Positions 1 to 6,938 of a stretch of 64,000 nucleotides of DNA are shown here, piece after piece. The notes below the pieces were generated by a model. It worked only from the letters and a program-made list of their open reading frames with translations, made no database searches and was not told where the DNA came from. The DNA is from PALSA-607 sp963737705. Its GTDB lineage: Bacteria > Actinomycetota > Actinomycetes > Acidothermales > Acidothermaceae. The DNA is taken from NCBI GenBank assembly GCA_963737705.1, contig CAVTTP010000005.1:186001-250000 (forward strand), written 5' to 3'. Made by a program: the position numbers and the translations under genes. Within the stretch, counting starts at the first letter, position 1; the number at the start of each line of letters is the position of its first letter.

Positions 1-2
1 AC

Positions 3-599
3 GCCAAAGGCTGGGGTACCGACCATCCCGGCTACGGCACCTGCAAGTTGCATCTTGGCTCGACCTCCACCGGGAAACACACCGCGGAACTCGAAGCGGC
101 CCATAAGGCCTCGATGATGTGGGCTCAACCTCGCGCAACGGTCGAAGTGACCCAGCTCCTCCTGGAACACATCCGGGTCAGCGCTGGCCTCACCGACTGG
201 TACCGAAGCCGCGTCGAGCTGGTCATCGAAACCGACGGGACCGATGCCCTCGTCCAGGGCATCCAATCCGTCCAGGAGATCACCGGGTATGTCGCCGACG
301 AGGGCGGCCAGCTCCGCCGCGGTCGCTCGTACCGGGGCGGGGAAACGACGACGGTAGTCGCTCCCGCCGTGAACGTGTGGCTGAAGCTCTACAACGAGGA
401 ACGCGATCGATGCGCGCGACTGTGCAAGGAAGCGGCAACTCTCGGCATCGAGCGCCGACTCATCGAACGCGAGTCGCGGTTGGCGGCACTTATCGGCAGT
501 GCCATACGGCGCCTTCTCGACGGCCTGGACCTAGACGCCGAGCAGATCGCCCGCATTCCCGACCTCGCCCGTCGGTTTCTCGCCGAAATCGAGCGCTAG
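3..599 (+). CDS. Small-terminase-like phage protein (5' end outside window)
   Basis: The reading frame is open from the left edge; the first in-frame ATG (position 48) is internal, because the preceding codons read AKGWGTDHPGYGTCKLHLG. That is the zinc-knuckle-like N-terminal motif common in small terminase-like proteins of actinophages. The C-terminal half has the typical motif LYNEERDRCARLCKEA followed by helices ending in a block rich in Asp and Arg. Small terminases recognise viral DNA for packaging. No large terminase follows, so this may be an orphan packaging gene of a satellite or degraded prophage. Family assignment is from motif memory only; it could also be annotated as a hypothetical phage protein. 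Confidence 0.55.
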   Translation, partial: AKGWGTDHPGYGTCKLHLGSTSTGKHTAELEAAHKASMMWAQPRATVEVTQLLLEHIRVSAGLTDWYRSRVELVIETDGTDALVQGIQSVQEITGYVADEGGQLRRGRSYRGGETTTVVAPAVNVWLKLYNEERDRCARLCKEAATLGIERRLIERESRLAALIGSAIRRLLDGLDLDAEQIARIPDLARRFLAEIER

Positions 600-664
600 G
601 CCAATCCACCGGCAACGCCAAACAGCCTGCCAAATAAGGGGAAACCCGAACCAGGAGTCCGCAA

Positions 665-931
665 GTGACCACCGACCCGAACACCCCGCGCACCCAACTC
701 GAACACCTGGCCGGCCCAAACGCCGAACGCGCATTCGAGGAACACCGCGCCGCCATGGCAACACAAGACGTCGTCAAAGCGATCGCGAACACGATGCGCA
801 GCGGCGCCAACGCGGCAACACCGCCGAAGCCGCCGTCGATCTTCCCCGCATGGACCGCCCGCCTGTTCACGACCCGGCCGCAGACCGCCGCCGCGAACAG
901 TGGCCTAGCAGGGAAGGACCCGCGCAAGTGA
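665..931 (+). CDS. Small hypothetical protein of the integrated element
   Basis: An 88-residue protein from a GTG start with an AGGAG ribosome binding site about 8 bases upstream (around 652-656). It is Ala/Pro/Thr rich, starts with an acidic amphipathic segment and ends with basic residues. It has no membrane segment and no family I recognise. Its stop overlaps the next gene's GTG (GTGA at 928-931), so the two are probably translationally coupled and belong to one element transcript with the terminase-like gene upstream. Confidence 0.5.
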   Translation: MTTDPNTPRTQLEHLAGPNAERAFEEHRAAMATQDVVKAIANTMRSGANAATPPKPPSIFPAWTARLFTTRPQTAAANSGLAGKDPRK

Positions 932-1212
932 GCGACTACCTCACACCCGCCGACGGAGTCGCCGCACTCTGCGCATTCATCGACCAGGCCGACGTGCCGC
1001 CCTACGAGCACACCGTGGCCGTCCTCACCGCCCGCCGGTCCCTCACCGAAGTCGCCGCCGGTCGGTCCCGCGTCCGGCCCGTGCAGCCGACACCGCTGCA
1101 CGGAGCGCCCGCCAACTCACCGGCACGCCACCGCATCGACCTCACCCACGCGGACGGCGCAGACGAGGCCGTATTCGGGCCACCCGTCAACGGGCGCACA
1201 CAACACCACTGA
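928..1212 (+). CDS. Small hypothetical protein of the integrated element
   Basis: A 94-residue protein. I chose the GTG at 928 because it overlaps the upstream stop in a GTGA junction; an ATG at 850 in the same frame would overlap the upstream gene by about 80 bases. The N-terminal third looks like a short helical domain (TPADGVAALCAFIDQAD); the C-terminal half is basic and low in complexity. It is the last gene of the rightward element transcript before a hairpin-rich gap. Function unknown. Confidence 0.45.
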   Translation: MSDYLTPADGVAALCAFIDQADVPPYEHTVAVLTARRSLTEVAAGRSRVRPVQPTPLHGAPANSPARHRIDLTHADGADEAVFGPPVNGRTQHH

Positions 1213-1476
1213 TCTCGCGGCCGCTGCCACGACGGGCGGCAGCCGCGACCGTGCGTAACCCCACTGACAGGGGCGGGTTACGCACACCGACGCCCCTCGG
1301 TGCGCATTGAAGCTCGAACCCGCGTCCGCCTCCCATCGGACGACGGGAACGTGGCGCACCGAGGGCGCCGTCGGCCACCGGCATCAGCCACGGAACCTCG
1401 ACCCGCACGGAGTCAGCCACGGAGCCTCGTCCCCTGAATCGCGAACATCTGCCGAGATCCGGTAGTTCAGGGGCGG
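1213..1476. repeat. Convergent intergenic region with three inverted repeats and one direct repeat
   Basis: No gene is visible here. It contains an 11-bp perfect inverted repeat GTGCGTAACCC (1251-1261 and 1275-1285), an 11-bp perfect inverted repeat CCTCGGTGCGC (1295-1305 and 1354-1364), an 8-bp inverted repeat CCCCTGAA (1431-1438 and 1466-1473), and a 17-bp near-identical direct repeat TCAGCCACGGARCCTCG (1383-1399 and 1412-1428). It lies between rightward genes and a leftward gene, so bidirectional termination is the simplest reading. No U-tracts follow the stems, so another role such as a protein-binding site is possible. Confidence 0.6.
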
Positions 1477-1725
1477 CTACTTCCTGCGTTTCGGTTGTGG
1501 CAAATGAACGACTAAATACTCCTTAGCGGCGTCGTTCGTCTGGAAGGCGTGAGCTTGCCGCTCGGCGTCGGCAGTGCTGTCGAATCTGAGCGCCTGTGAC
1601 TCGTGCACGCCCCACTGCCCCTGGATGCCACCTTCGAGGCAGTAGTAGCGAAGGCTGCCGTCAGCAAGTCGAACGGCGATCCCCCACTCCGGCGCTCGCT
1701 TCGCCTTGCGACTCTCCGCGCTCAT
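1477..1725 (-). CDS. Hypothetical protein of the integrated element
   Basis: An 82-residue protein. An upstream TTG at 1731 is possible, but the ATG at 1725 has a GAGGGCGG Shine-Dalgarno-like sequence upstream. The sequence starts with a basic segment (SRKAKRAPEWGIAV), then a beta-rich stretch with aromatic residues, then a helix with Ala-Glu-Arg-Gln, and ends in a basic tail. No family is recognised. It is transcribed leftward with the next gene (1803-2075). Confidence 0.4.
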   Translation of the reverse strand: MSAESRKAKRAPEWGIAVRLADGSLRYYCLEGGIQGQWGVHESQALRFDSTADAERQAHAFQTNDAAKEYLVVHLPQPKRRK

Positions 1726-1802
1726 CGACAACCGCCCTCGTGCGCTGCACTCGTTCTCGTCATCATGTCGAGATGCGCCGATGCTGCCGTGCGCGTTCTA
1801 CC

Positions 1803-2075
1803 TCAATGATCGGTTGCAGGAACGATCTCCAAGTAGCGTTCCAGCACCTGGGAGGAGTCGTACGGACCATCACCTTCGGCGTCTCGCTGCGGTTCATCGA
1901 AAACGATCCAGTAGGTGCGCTCAGGACCTTGCAGCGTCGCAACGACAGTGAAGTAGGGGCTGACGCGACCGGACACGACGCCTCGCGGTTCGGCTGGCCA
2001 CGGACCGGGACCATAGTCCGGGTCGCGCCGGACTATCACTTGCGCTCCGACGGCCAGCGGCTCTCCAGAGTTCAC
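1803..2075 (-). CDS. Hypothetical small beta-rich protein
   Basis: A 90-residue protein from a GTG start. It begins with a segment GAQVIVRRDPDYGPGPWP that resembles an SH3-like beta-barrel entry, followed by alternating hydrophobic strands (YFTVVATLQG, TYWIVFDEPQ) and an acidic helix. It has no signal peptide or membrane segment. Function unknown; a small barrel or RNA- or protein-binding accessory of the element is only a guess. Confidence 0.4.
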   Translation of the reverse strand: MNSGEPLAVGAQVIVRRDPDYGPGPWPAEPRGVVSGRVSPYFTVVATLQGPERTYWIVFDEPQRDAEGDGPYDSSQVLERYLEIVPATDH

Positions 2076-2210
2076 GCTCAGACGCTAGCAGCGGGAAAAG
2101 GCAGTACATGCTTGCGAACGCAGCAGACGATGAACTGAAGCCCCCTCTCTCGCCGCGAGCCGCGCTATGGGCTGACTATCTGCGGGTGCGGTGTGCGGCG
2201 TCGTGTCACG

Positions 2211-2576
2211 ATGTCGCCTATGGGCGGCGACGGTGAGTTGGCGTGGTACGCGGTGCGCTGTGTCTTCCGGGCGGGCTGGCCTCCGGAGTTTGCTGGCAAG
2301 GCGTACGAAGAACGGATCACACTGTGGCGAGCGGCGTCGTTCGATCACGCCGTCGAGCGCGCCGAAGCTGAGGCCCGCGCATATGCCGCGGTCATTGCCG
2401 ACGGTCCGTCAGAATATGTCGGCTTCGCTCAGGCGTATCACCTGTACGACGAGCCGACCGATGGAGCGGAGATCTTCTCCCTGTTTCGAGTCAGTGACCT
2501 AGAGCCGGAGCCGTACCTGGATCACTTCTTCGACACCGGTGATGAACGCCAAAAGGACCTTGACGAATCGCCCTAA
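2211..2576 (+). CDS. DUF4288-like protein
   Basis: A 121-residue protein. The ATG at 2211 is preferred, as the conserved part begins soon after (ELAWYAVRCVF). It matches what I remember of the DUF4288 pattern: WYAVRCVF, then YEERITLWRA, then a helix of the type AVERAEAEARAYA, then AQAYHLYDEP with GAEIFSLFR, and a C-terminal DHFFDTGDERQ. Proteins of this family are small, cytoplasmic and uncharacterised, often near phage, toxin-antitoxin or immunity genes. The family name rests on memory of the motifs, not a search. Confidence 0.55.
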   Translation: MSPMGGDGELAWYAVRCVFRAGWPPEFAGKAYEERITLWRAASFDHAVERAEAEARAYAAVIADGPSEYVGFAQAYHLYDEPTDGAEIFSLFRVSDLEPEPYLDHFFDTGDERQKDLDESP

Positions 2577-2652
2577 TCTGCCGCGAAGACGGTCGTTGGG
2601 TCCTGCCAAATGGCGGATGTCGCGAGCGCTGCTTGTATGCGACCCTGCCGCT

Positions 2653-2910
2653 ATGAGCCAGGGCCCGGAGCTACCGCTGTCTCCCGAGTACTCGGAGTTG
2701 ACGATCGAGGGGTGGCGCGAGGATTTCTTGAAGATCTCGTTCACCAAACTCCTGCAACGGGAAGCCGCGTTTGGCCTGGCAGATGCGAAGCGGGCCACGG
2801 ACGAAGTCCTGGACAACAAGCCGATCCGCGTCCGGGTTCCAACGGACCGGCGTGACGGTTTCATTGCCGAGGCCAAGGCGCTCGGTATCCACGACTTCCG
2901 GGTCGGCTAG
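2653..2910 (+). CDS. Small protein with an L7/L12-like C-terminal helix pair
   Basis: An 85-residue protein starting at the ATG at 2653. The middle segment (REAAFGLADAKRATDEVLDNKPIRVRVP) resembles the alpha-beta unit of ribosomal-protein-L7/L12-type domains found in small phage and genome-island proteins. There is no membrane segment. It ends 3 bases before the next gene, suggesting co-transcription. Function unknown. Confidence 0.45.
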   Translation: MSQGPELPLSPEYSELTIEGWREDFLKISFTKLLQREAAFGLADAKRATDEVLDNKPIRVRVPTDRRDGFIAEAKALGIHDFRVG

Positions 2911-2913
2911 GCG

Positions 2914-3282
2914 ATGGACGACGACCTGCGGATGCCCCGACTGTCACGTCCAGAGCGGTGGGCCGCCGCGTACATCGTGGAACGTCAGCGAACGCACCGA
3001 ACGCCAGCCATCGTTCTTCTGGAACAAAACTACGGTCCTGCCGGCATTCGCCTAATGGCCGCCGCGCTGTTGACTGGCCTCGCGGGCGCGATCAGCGCAT
3101 GCACAGGCATTGTGGTCCTGCTCGCTTCGAACGACCACGGCGCGCTTGTCGGAGTCGGTTACGGCCTGCTGGGTATTGCGATCATCATGGAAGCCCCTTC
3201 TATCGTCCGAGCCGCCCAAGGAGTGCGCGCCGGTCGCCGCTTTCGGGGTACGCGCCCATTTGTAAAGCGAGCCAAGTTTTAG
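2914..3282 (+). CDS. Small two-helix membrane protein
   Basis: A 122-residue protein, ATG at 2914, 3 bases after the upstream stop. A basic N-terminal part (about 45 residues) is followed by two hydrophobic segments, LMAAALLTGLAGAISACTGIVVLL and GVGYGLLGIAIIM, then a strongly basic tail rich in Arg and Lys. The topology suggests an inner-membrane hairpin with both ends in the cytoplasm. No family is recognised. Such small membrane proteins near recombinase genes are common mobile-element cargo. Confidence 0.45.
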   Translation: MDDDLRMPRLSRPERWAAAYIVERQRTHRTPAIVLLEQNYGPAGIRLMAAALLTGLAGAISACTGIVVLLASNDHGALVGVGYGLLGIAIIMEAPSIVRAAQGVRAGRRFRGTRPFVKRAKF

Positions 3283-3388
3283 GGCTGGGCAGCTGTTATC
3301 AGGTTGGGCCCCAAACGCGATCATCTGCCGCGATGACGCGCGTTCGATCGTCTGACCCGGTCGCCTAACGTGCGGCGACAGTGAGGAT

Positions 3389-3418
3389 ATGTAAATAATC
3401 CCTCGGGATTATTTACAT
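3389..3418. promoter_or_regulatory. 30-bp perfect palindrome upstream of serine recombinase
   Basis: ATGTAAATAATCCC and GGGATTATTTACAT form a 14-bp perfect inverted repeat with a 2-base TC centre. It is strongly AT-rich in a GC-rich context and ends 29 bases before the recombinase start codon. The symmetry fits a dimeric repressor operator or a recombinase binding (res-like) site. A hairpin at the 5' end of the transcript is the alternative. Confidence 0.6.
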
Positions 3419-3447
3419 GGCAGGTCAGCCGCCTATACCCTCAAAAC

Positions 3448-4164
3448 ATGCGACTAGCCGCCTACCTCCGGGTCTCCTCCGAATCCCAGCTCGACGGATT
3501 CGGCCTCGACGTCCAACGCGACGCGATCACCCGATGGGCCAAGGCCAACGGGCACCGCATCGTCTGCTGGCACGAGGACGCCGGGATCTCCGGAACGAAG
3601 GACGCCAGCGAGCGGCCGGGCCTCGCAGCCGCACTCCTCGCCGTCCAGCGCCCACCGGACGCCGACGGCATCGTCGTCGCAAAGCTCGACCGCCTCGCGA
3701 GAGCCCTCACCGTTCAGGAGGGCATCCTCGCGCTCGTGTGGCGGGCCAACGCCAAGCTATTCACGGTCGACGACGGCGAGGTCCTGGCCGACGACCCCGA
3801 CGACCCGATGAGGACCGCGCTGCGGCAGATCGTCGGCGTCATCGCGCAGCTCGACCGCGCGATCGTCGTCAAGCGCATGCGCGACGGCCGCCGCGTCAAG
3901 GCAACCACCGGGCGCAAAGCGACCGGCGCGTACGCCTACGGCTACGTCGGAGCGGGCAAGGGCCGCGAACGTGACGCCGCCGAGCGCGCCGACGAACAGA
4001 AAGCGATCGCCCGCATCGTCCAGCTACGCGCCGAGGGTAAGAACTCCTACCGGTGGATCGCAGCAACACTCGACGCCGAGGGCTACAAACCCCGTCGAGC
4101 GGAACACTGGTCGTCCATGGCCGTCCGCAACATCGTGCTCCGCCAACTGACACCGACGGCATGA
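3448..4164 (+). CDS. Serine recombinase (resolvase/invertase family), short form
   Basis: A 238-residue protein. The N-terminal resolvase domain is clear: YLRVSSESQ carries the nucleophilic Ser at residue 10 or 11, then the DAGISGTKDASERPGL segment and KLDRLAR, then the helix RQIVGVIAQLDRAIVVKRM. The C-terminal part (GAYAYGYV ... KNSYRWIAATLDAEGY) is a reduced Recombinase domain; the protein lacks the long zinc-ribbon and coiled-coil region of large integrases. It cuts and rejoins DNA through a phosphoserine intermediate. It heads a three-gene cassette with ATGA overlaps at 4161 and 4301. Likely roles are resolution, inversion or control of the element; the upstream palindrome may be its site. 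Confidence 0.8.
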   Translation: MRLAAYLRVSSESQLDGFGLDVQRDAITRWAKANGHRIVCWHEDAGISGTKDASERPGLAAALLAVQRPPDADGIVVAKLDRLARALTVQEGILALVWRANAKLFTVDDGEVLADDPDDPMRTALRQIVGVIAQLDRAIVVKRMRDGRRVKATTGRKATGAYAYGYVGAGKGRERDAAERADEQKAIARIVQLRAEGKNSYRWIAATLDAEGYKPRRAEHWSSMAVRNIVLRQLTPTA

Positions 4165-4304
4165 CGCCCGCCGACACACCCGAGGATGCCCTCGTAGCTG
4201 CCCTGCGTGACTCGCTGAGCCGCCCGCCTACGTTCGTCGTGCCGCTCGACATCACCACGTACCTACGCCAGGCAGAGAACGACCTCGACGGAGCGCACTC
4301 ATGA
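4161..4304 (+). CDS. 47-residue protein coupled to the serine recombinase
   Basis: The ATG at 4161 overlaps the recombinase stop (ATGA), and its own stop overlaps the next start (ATGA at 4301-4304). This strongly suggests translational coupling and supports it as a real gene despite its length. It is acidic with a predicted helix (EDALVAALRDSL), then VVPLDITTYLRQAENDLDG. No family is recognised. It could be a small partner or directionality factor of the recombinase, but only position supports that. Confidence 0.5.
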   Translation: MTPADTPEDALVAALRDSLSRPPTFVVPLDITTYLRQAENDLDGAHS

Positions 4305-4531
4305 TTGTGCGCGAGCCCGGCGCACCGGCGGAACTCATCGACGTCCCCGCTTTCGCGCTGTGGATCGGCGAGAGCGAGAGCGCGGTGCGGCAATGGGTCG
4401 CCCGCTACCGGCCGAAGTGTTGGGGCCGAGAGACGCGCCGCAAGCTGTACGCGCTCGACGACATGTATGTGATCGAACGCGACGTCAGAGAAAACCGCGA
4501 AGCGCAGCAGAAACGCAGTCGACCGGTCTAG
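4301..4531 (+). CDS. Helix-turn-helix protein, possible excisionase-like factor
   Basis: A 76-residue protein from an ATGA-coupled start. The segment VPAFALWIGESESAVRQWVARYRPKC looks like a MerR/excisionase-type helix-turn-helix (a hydrophobic helix, then SESAVRQWVARY as the recognition helix), followed by LYALDDMYVIERDV, which fits the wing and following helix. The tail is basic. Small proteins of this kind next to integrases often act as recombination directionality factors or repressors. Its stop codon overlaps the 3' end of the convergent large integrase by 4 bases. Confidence 0.5.
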   Translation: MIVREPGAPAELIDVPAFALWIGESESAVRQWVARYRPKCWGRETRRKLYALDDMYVIERDVRENREAQQKRSRPV

Positions 4532-5985
4532 ATCGCCTGTCTCCAAGTGACCTGCACCGACGCCGGATCAAACCCGCGCTTACCCCGCATCCCCTCGCCG
4601 ACCGGCAGGACGACAACCTCAACGAGAGCTGTGATCACCGAGCGCCGTTGAACCATCTCCAGCGCTTCCCAGCGAGCCTCGACACCGGGGCCAGCGATGG
4701 CGCTCACAACGTCCGGCAGACCGGACCACTGACGCGCCCGCAGCTCCGCCGCCTCGATCTTGGGGTCGAGAGCACTCACGACTCTTACCCATGCCGCGCG
4801 GTCGATCTCGCCGTCCACGAACGCGGCCTCGGCGTCGATCTTGCGGGCACGCAGCGCCGCCAACTCGTCGACGGCCGCATCGACTTCCGCGCGCCCGTCA
4901 CCCGCAGCCGTCGCATGGATGTGCGCTAGCGCATCGGGCGCCTCCAGCCGCTCCAACACGATGCCAGTGACGTGCGCGTCCACGTAGTCCTCACGACGGC
5001 CCAGATGCAACCTCGGGCAGGCCAATGCCCGGTAGTTGCCACGCGTCGTCTTGACAGTCGCCATCCGTTCACCGCACGTGCCATCGCCCTCTGGCCGCCC
5101 ACACCGCGCAATGCCGCCGAGCAGATGGGTGTAACGCTCTGGCCGCCTCCAGACCGACGTCTCACCGAGGCGTGTCTGCACGCGCGCCCACAGTGCATCG
5201 TCAACGAGTGGCTCCCAGTCGCCCTGCCCCACGACCTCGCCTCTGTGGACGCGTTGGCCGACGTAGGCGGGATTGCTGAGCATTCGCGTGAGCTGCGTTG
5301 TGTTCTCGCGAGCCCTCGACCCTGGACCAATCGCACTGCGGGTACGCAAATCAGTGACGATCGTGCGGCGCGATTCGCCTGCCGCGTAACGCCGGAAAAC
5401 CTCTTGAACGATCGGCGCCCGGTCGGCGTCGGGCACCTGCCGCTCGAGCTGCCCGGTCCGTGCGTCGTATTCGTACGCGTAGCCGAACAGGATGCGACCG
5501 TGCGGCCGGCCTTTCACCGCGTTGGCCTCAACAGCTCGCAGGACACGCTTGCGGGTCTGCTCAACTTCCCCTTCGGCCATGACCGCACGGATACCGGCCT
5601 CGACTGCGTAGGGCTCCCACAGCACGCCGCTGACGTCCGTCATTCGCACGCTGTGCTCGTCGCAGGCTTTGCGGAGGTCAACCCACACGCCGAGGCTTCG
5701 GGTAAGCCTGGAGGATTCCCAGACGATCACAACATCAACTTGCCGCGCACGGATCACGCCGAGGAGCTGCTCGAATGCTGGACGCGTCTTGCGGGCGTGC
5801 CGCGATGCGCTGCGGTCGTTGTCGAGGAGCGGCTCCATACCTTCTGTCCAGCCTTGCCGCTCGATCGTCGCGCGGCATTCCCCGATCTGTTCCTCGACGG
5901 AGCGGCCGTCGCGCTGGTCTTTGCTAACCCGGGCGTAGATGACAGCTCGGACGGCGGGCGCGGTCGCGTTCGTGGGTGATCTCAT
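4528..5985 (-). CDS. int: Large serine integrase of the element in comEC
   Basis: A 485-residue protein. The ATG at 5985 is chosen because the conserved resolvase domain starts 13 residues later with AVIYARVSKDQRDG (Ser nucleophile). An upstream ATG at 6033 lies in the disrupted comEC sequence. Domains in order: resolvase domain (about 12-150, with WESSRLTRSLG), Recombinase domain (about 165-270, HGRILFGYAY and NPAYVGQRVHRG), zinc ribbon (about 285-340, with Cys pairs GIARCGRP, GTCGERM and LACPRLH), and a helical region to the C-terminus. Large serine integrases join attP to attB in one direction. The gene abuts the element-chromosome junction, which identifies it as the enzyme that placed the element in comEC. 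Confidence 0.9.
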   Translation of the reverse strand: MRSPTNATAPAVRAVIYARVSKDQRDGRSVEEQIGECRATIERQGWTEGMEPLLDNDRSASRHARKTRPAFEQLLGVIRARQVDVVIVWESSRLTRSLGVWVDLRKACDEHSVRMTDVSGVLWEPYAVEAGIRAVMAEGEVEQTRKRVLRAVEANAVKGRPHGRILFGYAYEYDARTGQLERQVPDADRAPIVQEVFRRYAAGESRRTIVTDLRTRSAIGPGSRARENTTQLTRMLSNPAYVGQRVHRGEVVGQGDWEPLVDDALWARVQTRLGETSVWRRPERYTHLLGGIARCGRPEGDGTCGERMATVKTTRGNYRALACPRLHLGRREDYVDAHVTGIVLERLEAPDALAHIHATAAGDGRAEVDAAVDELAALRARKIDAEAAFVDGEIDRAAWVRVVSALDPKIEAAELRARQWSGLPDVVSAIAGPGVEARWEALEMVQRRSVITALVEVVVLPVGEGMRGKRGFDPASVQVTWRQAI

Positions 5986-5989
5986 GCCC

Positions 5990-6030
5990 GAGACAGTAAC
6001 GTGTCTTACCGACATTCGCACCGGACACAG
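5990..6030. other. Element-chromosome junction (att site) inside comEC
   Basis: Read on the minus strand, comEC codons for THIVAVSGANV run to about 6011 and then continue without similarity to ComEC (GKTRYCLGHEITH) to a stop at 5924. The switch therefore lies at about 6008-6016. A short inverted pair GTGTC (6001-6005) and GACAC (6024-6028) is centred on about 6014, which fits the dyad of a serine-integrase att site. The exact crossover dinucleotide cannot be set without the other end of the element. Confidence 0.7.
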
Positions 6031-6838
6031 CAACTATGTGGGTGAGACCCGTCGTGCGAAACGCAGCAACAAGGTCAGGTGAGAGTCCTGACGTGTCGCC
6101 GTCGACGAGGCCTGGCAGTAACCCGCGCGGACCACTCGGCAGCGGTGTCGCGGCCTTTCGCAAGCCGTCTCTGATGTGGCCGGCGGCGCGTTCGATGCGC
6201 GAGGCCGAACCGACTTCGGTCGGCGATCCACGTGCGTCGAAGACGGCAGTGTCGAGTTCTCCTGGCTCTGGCATGCTCACGCGACCAACCGCGGTGACGC
6301 GCTGCGTCGGCTGCAATGTGAGCCAGTCCGGCGCGGTGGCGAGCACGACGATCGGTGAACTGATCCTGGTACTCGGCACCCCGTCGCTGCTGACCTCGAC
6401 GGCCTTCGCCAGTAACACGACAAGCGAGCGGCTGGTACCACTCGACGAACCCGCTGATAGGTGCGGGTCACTCGTGACAATCAGTTGCACCGTGACTGTC
6501 GCGTGGGCGCGCGCGAGCGACGGCAGCGGACCCCGCTGCACCGCCGCCACTCTCCACGCGGTCGCCGCCGCCGCTCCGGCCGCGCACAGAAGGGCAGCGG
6601 CAACAACCCGCCGCCGGGCGCGCGTTCGGCTTCTATGTGCGGTCGCGATGATCGAAGCACCGACAACCGACAAGGCAACGGAGGTTAGCAACCCCGCTGT
6701 CGACGACAACGACAGCGCGATCGCGGCGGTCAGCCACGCCGCCGCGGCCGGCGCCAGCAGCCGGAGTTCGACCGGTTCACCAGGGATTAGCGCGCCACTG
6801 TCATTGGGAACGCGCGCAGGTGATCGCGAGGTCGGCAC
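6011..6838 (-). pseudogene. comEC: comEC, N-terminal fragment disrupted by the element
   Basis: ComEC forms the membrane channel for single-stranded DNA uptake. The fragment runs from a GTG at 6838 for about 276 residues. It contains the N-terminal membrane helices (LLAPAAAAWLTAAIALSLS, LLTSVALSVVGASI), the DUF4131-like beta domain, and the start of the Competence domain, TGLTHIVAVSGANV. The rest of the Competence domain and the metallo-beta-lactamase-like domain are missing from this side and should lie beyond the element, left of the window. The frame continues into the element for 28 codons (stop at 5924). As it stands the gene cannot make a working channel; precise excision would restore it. 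Confidence 0.85.
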
Positions 6839-6844
6839 GTCATG

Positions 6845-6864
6845 ACGCTAGGTGCACCTAGCGT
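6845..6864. promoter_or_regulatory. 20-bp perfect palindrome upstream of comEC
   Basis: ACGCTAGGTGCACCTAGCGT is a perfect palindrome with no spacer. It begins 7 bases upstream of the comEC GTG and lies in the 100-bp gap between the beta-helix gene and comEC. It could be an operator for a dimeric regulator, or it could form a cruciform or hairpin that limits read-through into comEC. No U-tract follows in the comEC direction, which argues against a simple terminator. Confidence 0.55.
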
Positions 6865-6938
6865 TCAGGCGAGCTCAATGCGCCCAGCTGTGCATGGCTT
6901 CGACAGGATGTGGATGCAGCGTCGCCGCGACTGCGACC

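Noticed and set aside
5986..6033. An upstream ATG start for the large integrase at 6033
   Set aside because: It would put the first 16 residues in disrupted comEC sequence; the conserved resolvase domain fits the ATG at 5985.
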